A DNA stretch of 14,806 nt from an uncultured Adlercreutzia sp. (GCF_958431955.1 NZ_CAUASN010000051.1:1-14806), one strand, 5' to 3'. Shown: positions 1 to 6,948, counted from the stretch's first letter. Made by a program: numbers and translations. The notes: generated from the sequence alone by a model not told the origin.

Positions 1-185
1 CTTCAATTTAGAGGCTTATAGTTTTGATCTTAAAAGTGTTTTGAGACGACGTTTTCCCTTTCCTGCCCTCAGCTTCATCTATACTTACCAAGTCGACGTC
101 GGAAAAGCGATGTCGAGGGTTGAAATAATTTTGAGGCCAACGTTGAGTTGACGCCTGGGAGGGACGCTTGCGTTCCTCCCACCTT
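1..185. other. AT-rich sequence downstream of cas3, no gene seen
   Basis: No open reading frame of convincing quality lies here on either strand. The left 60 bases are AT-rich and contain a direct repeat GTTTTGA at 21-27 and 38-44, 17 bases apart. On the minus strand a TATAAG box (revcomp of 15-20) could be the -10 of a promoter firing out of the window, but no matching -35 is visible. In type I-C loci cas5 usually follows cas3 closely. No cas5 start is visible in these 185 bases, so the rest of any cas operon, if present, lies further left. Confidence 0.4.
157..180 (-). terminator. stem-loop just after cas3 (possible terminator)
   Basis: GGGAGGGACG and CGTTCCTCCC form a 10-bp stem with one G-T wobble around a CTTG loop. 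It sits 5 bases beyond the cas3 stop codon. There is no T-tract on the cas3 strand, so it may be a weak terminator or an mRNA 3'-end stabiliser rather than a full intrinsic terminator. Confidence 0.4.
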
Positions 186-2450
186 CTACCACATCAGTCC
201 CTCCCCATGGCGATCGGTCAAGTCGAGACCGCATGCCGAGGAATACCGATCCGTGTTGACAAGCAGGAAAGCATCTTCGGCGACTTGCTCAACACTTCCG
301 GCAAGCGATTGAAGACTCGCCCGATAAACGTTGACGGAGTACTGCCGCAACCGCCTCATGGCGTTTCGGCCCGCAACCCCCTCGCGCAGCAGTTCGATTT
401 CCTCCTCGATAGCCCCATTCGGCACAATCACGCTACAATCGGCACTCTCAATGAGCTTGAAATCTTCCGCCACGCTTTTGAAGGGGTACGACCCCCAACC
501 GCCGCGATCATTCGCCAGCTTCTTGTAGGCACCGCCCTTATCCATCCCATCGCGCCTGATATTGTATAGACGCGTAAAGTATTCCTTCATGATTTCGGGC
601 GATCCCAAGTCAACCTCGAGGAATCCCTCATCTCCATCCGCATGTCCAACGCCTCTCAGCACCGACTGCCCGACGGCTGCCCGCTGAGAAACCTCACGAG
701 GCCTTCGGTACGAATCGTCAGGCTCAAATATATGCACCAGGCTCTCGGAGGAAGATCGGCTGTCGTTCCTGTTGCACCTTCCTGCAGCCTGAACGATGCT
801 ATCGAGCCCACTCATTGCCCGATACACCACAGGGAAGTCGAGATCGACCCCCGCCTCCACCAAGCTGGTGGAAATCACCCGACACGGTAACCCGTCTTCG
901 AGGCGCCGCCTGATTTCCGAGACCACCGCCCGGCGATGCTCGGGATACATGAGGGTACTGAGGTGATAAACGTTGTCGTCATCGAGCAGCTCGAAGACGG
1001 CTCGCGTCTGCTTACGATTATCGATAATGCAAAGAACCTGCTTTTCGCTGCGAAGTCGCTCAGCCAATCGCACGTCATCAAGTTTGCCTTCCAGGCAATA
1101 GGTCACGCGTCGCAGCTTCTCGAATGAATCCAGTCCCGCCTGACTTATTTCGACTGGTCGCGGCAAACCTTCGATAATTCCATCGAGGGCCGGCTGAGTC
1201 GCCGTACAGAACACCACGGTGCACCCATAATGCTCAACCAGCTCCTCGAGGGCAGCCAGACATGGTTTGAGGTATTCCACTGGCAGCATCTGTGCCTCGT
1301 CAAGCACAATGACGCTCTTCGCAAGGTTATGCAGCTTCCGGCATTTCGAAGTCCTGTTGGAATAAAGGGATTCGAAAAGCTGGACGTTGGTGGTGACCAC
1401 CACTGGAGCATCCCAATTCTCGGCGGCAAGCCGCAGGGCATCCCCCAAGCCGGTTGATCGCTCCCCATTACGGGCAACAGCGTGCCGTCGTCCCCCGGCA
1501 TCCTCATCCACAGAATCGAAATCGAACCCCGAATGATGTTCAAGCACCTGTTCCTGCCCGATCATCCCGCGAATGACCTCGGCGTTCTGCTCGATAATGG
1601 ATGTGTAGGGAACTGCGTATATCACCTTGGCCCCGAGATGACCACTGAGCGCAGCTTGATTCAACGCAAAGCGCAACGACCCGAGCGTCTTGCCACCCCC
1701 GGTGGGAACAGTCAGCGCGTAAAACCCGGGCTGGCCAGTCGCCGCTACTCGACAATCATCAAGAATATGGCAGCGCAGTTCGTTGAGCGACGTGCGCGGA
1801 GGGTAAAACACCGACAGTCTCTCCTCCAATGTATCGCGCAACTCGGCAGCCGATGCCGGGGAGAGACTTTCCCTTTCATACCCTCGCATGAATTCTTCCG
1901 TTGCCAGGAAGTCGGCGTCAACCAGGCACGAGAACATCATGCGAACCCAAAAGCCTGCACCGTAGCCACCGCTTTTCTGCACGCCGACAAGAGGCGCGGG
2001 CATTCCCGGGGAGCCGCGCAGCCCAAACCGCTTAAAGGGCACACGATTGAGCCAAGTCGCGCCCGGCGAGTTCTCGGCCTTGAAACGCTCGAGTCGCTTT
2101 GCCAATGTCGAGTCCTGCGTTCCCCTCTGAATATTTTCACCCATGGGACATCCATCAGGCAGGCCCGTATGATGTCCGGCAATCGCATAGGCTAAAAGAG
2201 AGCCAAGATCGCCGCTGTCGGCCATGATGCTCGCGCCCGCCGTCGAGTGATCAACTCTCGGCCCATTCTCTTTAATGCGACGCTGAAACGCATCAGCGTA
2301 CTTACCGATGTCGTGGAGAGCTCCCATGTTGTAGGCCCACCCTTCCGAGCCAAAGCGAGCAGCAAAATCGGCAGCCCGCTCCGCAACGGCACGAAGGTGA
2401 TCCTCTACGGCCTCCTCCCGGCCATCTTCTGCAACGTGGGCAAGAAACAT
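186..2450 (-). CDS. cas3: CRISPR-associated nuclease-helicase Cas3 (HD + DExD/H), type I-C-like
   Basis: Cas3 is the ATP-driven 3'-5' helicase and single-strand nuclease recruited by Cascade to degrade target DNA. Residue numbers here count from an ATG at 2489 (767 aa). The N-terminal HD nuclease has H31, HD at 59-60, H81 and HH at 106-107. The helicase has Walker A GGGKT (264-268), a DEAQ box (397-400), CTATQ (428-432), motif V TSLVEAGVDL (541-550) and motif VI QAAGRCNR (567-574). All catalytic motifs look intact and the length is normal for I-C Cas3. I chose the ATG at 2450 (754 aa) because GAGG lies 6 bases upstream and the protein then starts MFLAHVAEDG, like family members. The ATG at 2489 has no good ribosome site. 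No other cas gene is in the window. It is divergent from hicA-hicB. Confidence 0.93.
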   Translation of the reverse strand: MFLAHVAEDGREEAVEDHLRAVAERAADFAARFGSEGWAYNMGALHDIGKYADAFQRRIKENGPRVDHSTAGASIMADSGDLGSLLAYAIAGHHTGLPDGCPMGENIQRGTQDSTLAKRLERFKAENSPGATWLNRVPFKRFGLRGSPGMPAPLVGVQKSGGYGAGFWVRMMFSCLVDADFLATEEFMRGYERESLSPASAAELRDTLEERLSVFYPPRTSLNELRCHILDDCRVAATGQPGFYALTVPTGGGKTLGSLRFALNQAALSGHLGAKVIYAVPYTSIIEQNAEVIRGMIGQEQVLEHHSGFDFDSVDEDAGGRRHAVARNGERSTGLGDALRLAAENWDAPVVVTTNVQLFESLYSNRTSKCRKLHNLAKSVIVLDEAQMLPVEYLKPCLAALEELVEHYGCTVVFCTATQPALDGIIEGLPRPVEISQAGLDSFEKLRRVTYCLEGKLDDVRLAERLRSEKQVLCIIDNRKQTRAVFELLDDDNVYHLSTLMYPEHRRAVVSEIRRRLEDGLPCRVISTSLVEAGVDLDFPVVYRAMSGLDSIVQAAGRCNRNDSRSSSESLVHIFEPDDSYRRPREVSQRAAVGQSVLRGVGHADGDEGFLEVDLGSPEIMKEYFTRLYNIRRDGMDKGGAYKKLANDRGGWGSYPFKSVAEDFKLIESADCSVIVPNGAIEEEIELLREGVAGRNAMRRLRQYSVNVYRASLQSLAGSVEQVAEDAFLLVNTDRYSSACGLDLTDRHGEGLMW

Positions 2451-2488
2451 CTTGGTCCTCACAATTCCCGACAACAAAGTTGTCGTCA

Positions 2489-2542
2489 TTATGGCATGAA
2501 TTTCACTGCTGGATGTCCCGACTCCAGGACACAGAAGATCAT
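2489..2542 (-). CDS. possible 17-residue leader ORF overlapping the upstream cas3 ATG
   Basis: On the minus strand an ATG at 2542 opens 17 codons ending in TAA, which overlaps the alternative cas3 ATG at 2489 as TAATG. A GGAGG precedes it by only 2 bases, which is too close for an efficient start. It would give translational coupling into cas3 only if the 2489 start is used. No peptide family is recognised and this may be chance. Confidence 0.15.
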   Translation of the reverse strand: MIFCVLESGHPAVKFMP

Positions 2543-2655
2543 TTCCTCCATTTTATTAAAATTATTTACTGAAATATATTGAATACCTATATCAATTCGT
2601 ATCTAATTCAATCAATCGCATCATATAGCGGAAATTGCAAAGCAGCATTGTTCTA

Positions 2656-2684
2656 TTGACTTAAAAATATCAATATTTTATATT
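2656..2684 (+). promoter_or_regulatory. sigma70-type promoter of hicA-hicB
   Basis: TTGACT (2656-2661) and TATATT (2679-2684) are separated by exactly 17 bases. This is the best-matching promoter in the window. Transcription would start near 2691, leaving a short leader with AGGGGG at 2695-2700 as ribosome site for hicA. Confidence 0.75.
2664..2679. promoter_or_regulatory. palindrome in the hicAB promoter spacer, candidate HicB operator
   Basis: AAAATAT (2664-2670) and ATATTTT (2673-2679) form a perfect 7-2-7 inverted repeat between the -35 and -10 boxes. HicB antitoxins are known to bind palindromes in their own promoters and repress them. A protein bound here would block RNA polymerase. 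The assignment to this HicB is inferred. The AT-rich background makes a chance palindrome possible. Confidence 0.4.
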
Positions 2685-2705
2685 ATTATCGAACAGGGGG
2701 ACAAC

Positions 2706-2894
2706 ATGCCAAAGGAGCAGGAGGTCAGAGAGGTTCTAAAGCGACTGAGAAAAGAAGGCTGGATTGAGGCAAGTGGCAAAGGCAGCCATAAGATTTTTCG
2801 TAAAGACGGGATCATGGTCGTTGTCCCCACCTCCAAAAGGGAGCTGCCTCTCGGAACATACCGAAACATGGCAAAGACCGCAGAGTGGCTCTAA
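2706..2894 (+). CDS. hicA: HicA-type mRNA interferase toxin
   Basis: A 62-residue protein with the HicA double-stranded-RNA-binding-like fold. The pattern is GW at residues 18-19, then KGSHKIF with the presumed catalytic H28, then a hydrophobic strand (MVVVP) and the conserved LPLGTYRNM stretch ending in KTAEWL. HicA toxins cut mRNA and tmRNA and stop translation when free of HicB. The length is typical. AGGGGG lies 5 bases before the ATG, and the promoter at 2656-2684 drives it. hicB follows after 26 bases, the usual toxin-first order of hic loci. No truncation is seen, so the toxin looks functional. It is unrelated in sequence to cas3 but shares the divergent intergenic region. Confidence 0.92.
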   Translation: MPKEQEVREVLKRLRKEGWIEASGKGSHKIFRKDGIMVVVPTSKRELPLGTYRNMAKTAEWL

Positions 2895-2920
2895 GCCCCC
2901 TTCAACAGAATCGAGCAGAC

Positions 2921-3379
2921 ATGGGCAAGTATATCTTCCAGGCTTTTCTCACTCCCGAAGACGAAGGGGGCTACTCCGTCGAGTTCCCCGATCTCCCGGG
3001 GTGCTTCTCGTGCGGCGACACATTCCACGACGCTGTGGCCATGGGGGCCGACGCCGCCAAAACCTATGTAGCGTCGCTCCTTGGCCACGAAGAAGCAGTC
3101 CCCGAGCCCCGACGCCACCCGTGCCCCTCTGGCGCCGAGGACGTCATGGTGTTTTTCGAAGCCGATCCCACCTACATCGTGGAAGGCGCTGTGGTAAGTG
3201 CCGCCGAGGCTTCACGGCGCCTGGGCGTGTCACCAGGCAGAATCACCCATATGCTCGACGCCGGCGTGATAGACGGCTATCGCGAAGGCCGACGCACCTG
3301 GGTCAGCGTTGCGAGCATAGAGAAGCGTCTATCCGAAACCCCAAAAGCCGGGCGCCCGAGAAAAGCCCGAATGGCCTGA
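2921..3379 (+). CDS. hicB: HicB-type antitoxin with a MerR/excisionase-like C-terminal HTH
   Basis: A 152-residue protein. Residues 1-55 show the partial RNase H-like HicB fold: GGYSVEFPDLPGCFSCGDTF followed by a DAVAMGADAAKTYV helix. This part normally masks HicA. Residues 91-137 (VVSAAEASRRLGVSPGRITH, then DGYREGRRTWVSVASIEKRL) look like the helix-turn-helix plus wing of excisionase/MerR-type domains, not the ribbon-helix-helix or Cro-like HTH most HicB proteins carry. The tail is basic (GRPRKAR). ATG 2921 was chosen because it starts exactly at the HicB fold (MGKYIFQAF). A GTG at 2885 overlapping hicA would add 12 unrelated residues. The ribosome site is weak (GAG), suggesting coupling to hicA. 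Confidence 0.88.
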   Translation: MGKYIFQAFLTPEDEGGYSVEFPDLPGCFSCGDTFHDAVAMGADAAKTYVASLLGHEEAVPEPRRHPCPSGAEDVMVFFEADPTYIVEGAVVSAAEASRRLGVSPGRITHMLDAGVIDGYREGRRTWVSVASIEKRLSETPKAGRPRKARMA

Positions 3380-3429
3380 CGTTCAGCCTCAACCATCCTC
3401 CGAAAGCCGAGGATTCCTTGCGAGATTGG

Positions 3430-3472
3430 AAAACGCCCGCCTGAAACGTTTGTCGCTTCGGGCGGGCGTTTT
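3430..3472 (+). terminator. intrinsic terminator after hicB
   Basis: AAAACGCCCGCCTGAA (3430-3445) pairs with TTCGGGCGGGCGTTTT (3457-3472), 16 bp with one wobble. The A and T runs on both sides make it usable in both directions, so it can also end the convergent citrate synthase transcript. Confidence 0.8.
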
Positions 3473-3513
3473 GCTTGAGAAATGCGAAGCTGATCGGGGC
3501 CCAGCCTTCTCCC

Positions 3514-4941
3514 CTACCGTCTTTCAATGGGCACGTAGGGCTTGGTGCCGCGGACGGTGTTCTTGTAGGCGGGACGGATGATGCGCTTGCCGGCGGCGAT
3601 CTCCTCGAAGCGGTGGGCGGCCCAGCCGGCCATGCGGGCGCAGGCGAACAGCGGCGTGAACAGGTCCTCGGGAATGCCCATCATGGTGTAGATGAAGCCC
3701 GAGTACATGTCCACGTTCGCGCACAGCTCCTTGGTGGAGCCCTTCTCGCGAGCGAACACCTCGGGGGTGAGGCGCTCGATGGACTTCAGCAGATTCAACT
3801 CGGCCTCGAACTCGGTGCCGGCGGCCAGCTGCTCGGCAAAACGCTTCCCGATGATGGCGCGCGGGTCGGAAAGCGTGTACACTGCATGCCCCATGCCGTA
3901 CACGAGCCCCGTGCCGTCGTAGGCCTGCTTGTTCACGATCTTCGCCAGGTAGGCGGCCACCTCGTCGTCGTCTTCCCAGTTCTTCACGTTTTCCTTGATC
4001 TCGGCCTGCATGGCGCGCACCTGGTGGTTCGCCCCGCCATGGCGATGGCCCTTCAGCGAGCCGAACGCCGCCGCGTAAGTAGAGTACGGGTCGGTGTCGG
4101 CCGAGGACAGCACGCGCGTGGTGAAGGTGGAGTTGTTGCCGCCGCCGTGCTCGGCGTGCAGGCACAGCATGATGTCCAGCATGCGGGCCTCCTCCGGCGT
4201 GAAGGAGCGGTCGGGACGCAGCATGGAGAGGATGGTCTCGGCGGTGGACTGCCCCGGCACGAAGCGGTGCATGATCATGGAGTCGTGATGGAACGCCGCG
4301 CGCTTGGCGTAGTAGGCGAGCACCATGATGCGCGGCAGGCGGCTGATAAGCGAGAGCGCCGTGTGAATCTCATGACCGGGCGAGCGGTCCTCGGCGCATT
4401 CGTCGGCCGCGTACAGACGCAGGATGGAGCGGGCCATCATGTTCATGAGGTCGGGCGAGGTGTCCACCATAAGGGTGCTGGCCGTGAATCCGTCGGGCAG
4501 CTCGCGCTGGGAGTCGATCACCTCCACGAACCGGTCGAGGCGCTCCTGGGTCGGCAACTCGCCCATAAGCAGCAAGTAGGCCACTTCTTCGAAGGCGAAG
4601 CGGCGGCTGGGGTCCAAATCGCCCAACAGGTCGTAGATGTCGTAGCCGCGCAGGCGCAGCGAGCCCTCGGCCGGCATTTTCTCGCCATCGGACATCACAT
4701 AGCCGTGCACGTTGGACACGTTCGTCATACCCGCCAGCACACCCGTCCCGTCGGCGTTGCGCAGGCCGCGCTTCACGTCGTAGGTCTGGTAATGCTCCGG
4801 GTCGATAGTGTTTACCTGGTAGAAGTTCTCGTAGAGGCGCACGCGGAAGGCCTCGTCGTCGCTGATCTCAATGGGCTCGGTGCCGTCGATGTCGGCGTGG
4901 TTGTCCACGCGGATGACGGCCTCGTCAATTTCCATAGCCAT
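3514..4941 (-). CDS. gltA: citrate synthase (citrate/2-methylcitrate synthase family)
   Basis: This 475-residue enzyme should condense oxaloacetate with acetyl-CoA (or propionyl-CoA in 2-methylcitrate synthases). Active-site landmarks are present: LHAEHGGGNNST (261-272), HGGANHQ with the catalytic-type H301, GHAVYTLSDPRA with H352 and R361, NVDMYSG with D411, and R436 in LFACARMAGW. The GHAV..DPR and HGGGN forms resemble eukaryotic citrate synthases more than the usual bacterial GHRVY form. The ATG at 4941 has AGGAG 5 bases upstream. The open frame continues further upstream without a start signal. The gene stands alone, with no aconitase or isocitrate dehydrogenase beside it. In an anaerobe it probably feeds glutamate synthesis. 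Sequence alone does not separate citrate from methylcitrate synthase. Confidence 0.88.
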   Translation of the reverse strand: MAMEIDEAVIRVDNHADIDGTEPIEISDDEAFRVRLYENFYQVNTIDPEHYQTYDVKRGLRNADGTGVLAGMTNVSNVHGYVMSDGEKMPAEGSLRLRGYDIYDLLGDLDPSRRFAFEEVAYLLLMGELPTQERLDRFVEVIDSQRELPDGFTASTLMVDTSPDLMNMMARSILRLYAADECAEDRSPGHEIHTALSLISRLPRIMVLAYYAKRAAFHHDSMIMHRFVPGQSTAETILSMLRPDRSFTPEEARMLDIMLCLHAEHGGGNNSTFTTRVLSSADTDPYSTYAAAFGSLKGHRHGGANHQVRAMQAEIKENVKNWEDDDEVAAYLAKIVNKQAYDGTGLVYGMGHAVYTLSDPRAIIGKRFAEQLAAGTEFEAELNLLKSIERLTPEVFAREKGSTKELCANVDMYSGFIYTMMGIPEDLFTPLFACARMAGWAAHRFEEIAAGKRIIRPAYKNTVRGTKPYVPIERR

Positions 4942-5227
4942 AGGGGCTCCTCCCTCGAAAGCGGGCCTCATGCGGTATCGGGCTATTGTACCGTGCCGGG
5001 CCGCTCCACGCGGGCGCGGATGCGCGCCAGTCGGCGGGGGCCCGTCCCTTCCCGCGGCGAACGGCGGCGCGCAATTTCGGGGCATTCACCCGCACGTGGC
5101 CGCGCACTCACGGTCACGTGCCCGCTTGCAGCCGCGTCGCTCAGAGGCGCTCATCCGCTCGCAACCCTATCGCCCGAAGCCGCTCGCCCGCTTGCCCGGG
5201 CGCTTCCAAAAAAGTTGGAATTTGTCG
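4942..5227. other. non-coding GC-rich stretch between citrate synthase and tRNA-Arg
   Basis: Frames here are open only because of high G+C and show no ribosome site or recognisable protein. Two things stand out. TACAAT on the minus strand (revcomp of 4985-4990) is a plausible -10 for citrate synthase. The inverted repeat GCACGTG (5092-5098) / CACGTGC (5115-5121) has 16 bases between its arms and no T-tract. Confidence 0.5.
4985..4990 (-). promoter_or_regulatory. possible -10 box for citrate synthase
   Basis: The minus strand reads TACAAT, a five-of-six match to the consensus, 44 bases before the ATG. No convincing -35 box lies 16-18 bases further upstream, so this is a tentative call. Confidence 0.35.
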
Positions 5228-5256
5228 TTGACAAGCCCCAAAGGTGATGGTTAAAT
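5228..5256 (+). promoter_or_regulatory. promoter of tRNA-Arg
   Basis: A consensus TTGACA (5228-5233) and TTAAAT (5251-5256) are 17 bases apart, 20 bases before the mature tRNA 5' end. Confidence 0.6.
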
Positions 5257-5276
5257 AGTCGTTGCTGTTTTGAAGT

Positions 5277-5353
5277 GCGCCGTTACCTCAGCTGGATAGA
5301 GGGACTGACTACGAATCAGTACGTCGGGGGTTCGAATCCCTCACGGCGCACCA
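5277..5353 (+). tRNA. tRNA-Arg (anticodon ACG)
   Basis: All four arms can be drawn. The acceptor stem GCGCCGT/ACGGCGC is perfect. The D-stem is CCTC/GAGG. The anticodon stem ACTGA/TCAGT holds loop CTACGAA with anticodon ACG. The T-arm is GGGGG-TTCGAAT-CCCTC. Discriminator A and an encoded CCA end the 77-nt gene. The A at position 34 is normally converted to inosine by TadA. No integrase or duplicated tRNA 3' end is seen nearby. Confidence 0.95.
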
Positions 5354-5366
5354 CTTTTCAGCTCGC

Positions 5367-5391
5367 AACCGCTTCACGCGGTTATTTTTTT
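5367..5391 (+). terminator. intrinsic terminator after tRNA-Arg
   Basis: AACCGC (5367-5372) and GCGGTT (5378-5383) form a 6-bp stem with a 5-base loop, followed by A and seven T (5385-5391). This should largely separate the tRNA transcript from the downstream operon. Confidence 0.85.
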
Positions 5392-5562
5392 CTGTAGGCC
5401 GGAATGAAAGGAAGACCGTGAAGGTTCGAAAATCGAAACCTCACAGTATGTAAGCTTCCGGCTTCTCCCCTTCGTGGCAGTAGTCGGAAGAAGCGACTGC
5501 TGTGCGTTGGCTGGCGCCGCCCCGCGCCGTAGCGGCCAACGTCACCCCACGGAGGAACGACT
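5392..5562 (+). promoter_or_regulatory. structured 5' leader of the MgtE-like/NRAMP-like operon, candidate riboswitch
   Basis: Several pairings can be read directly. P1 pairs GCCGGAA (5398-5404) with TTCCGGC (5456-5462). Enclosed by it is a hairpin from GTG (5418-5420) to CAC (5442-5444), about 11 bp with two bulged A. Hairpin B pairs CAGTAGTCG (5478-5486) with CGACTGCTG (5494-5502). Hairpin C pairs CGTTGGC (5505-5511) with GCCAACG (5535-5541) and contains GGCGC/GCGCC (5513-5517/5524-5528). CTTCCG (5455-5460) can instead pair with CGGAAG (5485-5490), which would break both P1 and hairpin B. The ribosome site GGAGG is at 5551-5555. I could not match the conserved sequences of the M-box or yybP-ykoY riboswitches from memory. 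A clear promoter between the tRNA terminator and the leader was not found. Confidence 0.45.
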
Positions 5563-6930
5563 ATGCTCTATCTGTCCCAAATGATCGGGGAGCCCGTGGT
5601 GGATGCCACCGGCGAGCGCCTCGGCACCATCTCCGACCTCGCCATCTCCACCGGCGAGGTGTTCCCGCGCATCACGAGCCTGGCCTTCCAAGGCCCCGGC
5701 CGCGTGCCGTTCATGATCTCGTGGCGCAAATACGTCGACACCTTCGACGAAGACGGCATCACGCTATCGGTGGACGCTCACGACATCCGCTTCAGCTACC
5801 TGCAGCCCGACGAGGTGCTCTTGGCCCGCGACCTCATGGACCGCCAGATCGTGGACACCCAGGGGCTGAAGGTCGTGCGCGTGAACGACCTGAAGCTGTC
5901 GCAGTCGGGCACCCAGCTGCGTTTGCTCGGCGCCGAGGTGGGCGTGCGCGGCATCCTGCGCGGGCTGCATCCCCTGCTGGAGAGGGCCGTGGTGAACGTG
6001 GCGAAGCTCTTCCACAAGAAGGTGGACGAGCAGCTCATTGCCTGGAACTACATGGACCTGCTCGACCGCGACCTCTCGGAAGTGCAGCTGTCGGTGACCC
6101 ACCGCCGCCTGGACGAGCTGCACCCCGCCGACGTGGCCGACATCTTGGAGCAGCTGGACCCCCAGCAGCGCGCGAGCGTGTTCGAGCATTTGGACGACGC
6201 GCGGGCCACCGAGGCCATCTCCGAGATGGAGGACGAGTACCAGGCCGAGTTCATCGACGACCTGGACGACGCGCGGGCCGCCGAACTCATCGGCAACATG
6301 GACCCGGATGACGCCGCCGACATCGTGCGCGACCTTCCCTACGAGAAGGCCGAGACGCTGCTGCGCCTCATGGGCGTGGAAGATGCCACCGAGATCCGCC
6401 GCCTGCTCGGTTATAAAGACGGCACCGCCGGCGGCATGATGACCACCCAGTTCGTGGCCGTGCCGAAAACCTACACCGTGGGCGACACCATCGAGGTGCT
6501 GCGCGCCCTGCCCGAGGATCACCCCACCGTGCACTATGTGTACGTGACCGACGAGTACGGGAAGCTTCTGGGCGTGAACTCCCTGCGCACGCTGGTGCTC
6601 TTCAATGCCGACCGCCTCATGGGCGACATTATGTATGACGAGATCATCAGCTGCCTGCCCTCCGAGGAAGAGGAAGACGTGGCGGCCGACATCTTCAAGT
6701 ACGACATCCCCGCCATGCCCGTGGTGGACGAGCACGGCACCCTGCTCGGCATCGTGACTACCGACGACGCCTGGGATGCCATCGAAGACGACGTGGCCGG
6801 CGACAAGTCGCGCATGAGCGCCCTGAGCATCGCGGGCATCACCGTAGCGGCGCTGCTGGGGCTGTTTCTGTACTCGCTCATCCTGCTGCAGCTGGCCGGC
6901 TCGCTGCACATCGGCGGCCTGCATTACTAG
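5563..6930 (+). CDS. PRC-barrel / MgtE_N / CBS protein with one C-terminal membrane helix (channel-less MgtE-like)
   Basis: This 455-residue protein has two PRC-barrel-like segments (about 1-70 and 84-135) and an MgtE_N helical superhelix (about 184-285). The latter includes near-repeats HLDDARATEAIS and DLDDARAAELIG 24 residues apart, also visible as a 17-bp DNA repeat at 6191-6207 and 6263-6279. Then comes the MgtE-typical YKDGTAGGMMT, two CBS domains (about 295-350 and 353-410), and a single hydrophobic helix (about 423-445). In MgtE the N and CBS domains sense cytosolic Mg2+ and gate a five-helix channel. That channel is absent, and the stop codon is followed directly by the NRAMP-like gene. 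The likely role is a membrane-tethered sensor or gate for the neighbour, which is inference. GGAGG lies 7 bases before the ATG. Confidence 0.85.
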   Translation: MLYLSQMIGEPVVDATGERLGTISDLAISTGEVFPRITSLAFQGPGRVPFMISWRKYVDTFDEDGITLSVDAHDIRFSYLQPDEVLLARDLMDRQIVDTQGLKVVRVNDLKLSQSGTQLRLLGAEVGVRGILRGLHPLLERAVVNVAKLFHKKVDEQLIAWNYMDLLDRDLSEVQLSVTHRRLDELHPADVADILEQLDPQQRASVFEHLDDARATEAISEMEDEYQAEFIDDLDDARAAELIGNMDPDDAADIVRDLPYEKAETLLRLMGVEDATEIRRLLGYKDGTAGGMMTTQFVAVPKTYTVGDTIEVLRALPEDHPTVHYVYVTDEYGKLLGVNSLRTLVLFNADRLMGDIMYDEIISCLPSEEEEDVAADIFKYDIPAMPVVDEHGTLLGIVTTDDAWDAIEDDVAGDKSRMSALSIAGITVAALLGLFLYSLILLQLAGSLHIGGLHY

Positions 6931-6948
6931 GGAGCGAGGTGAAGCCCT

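Noticed and set aside
168..569. Plus-strand open frame opposite the end of cas3
   Set aside because: It overlaps the conserved C-terminal part of Cas3 in antisense and has no ribosome site or known domain.
1..3480. CRISPR array near cas3
   Set aside because: No set of regularly spaced 28-37 base repeats is present. The GTTTTGA pair at 21-44 is too short and occurs only twice.
3475..5247. Long plus-strand open frame of 590 codons across citrate synthase
   Set aside because: It is antisense to a well-supported enzyme, rich in His, Gly, Val and Arg as expected for the complement of GC-rich codons, and has no recognisable domain.
5277..5353. tRNA-Arg as an integration site for a mobile element
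   Set aside because: No integrase, no duplicated 3' end of the tRNA and ordinary chromosomal-type genes on both sides.
5392..5562. Leader as a known M-box or yybP-ykoY riboswitch
   Set aside because: The conserved cores I know for those classes (for example the GGGGAGUAG stretch of yybP-ykoY) are not present, so a known class was not called.
5764..6924. Minus-strand open frame of 386 codons opposite the MgtE-like gene
   Set aside because: Composition is that of an antisense shadow and no ribosome site or family is seen.
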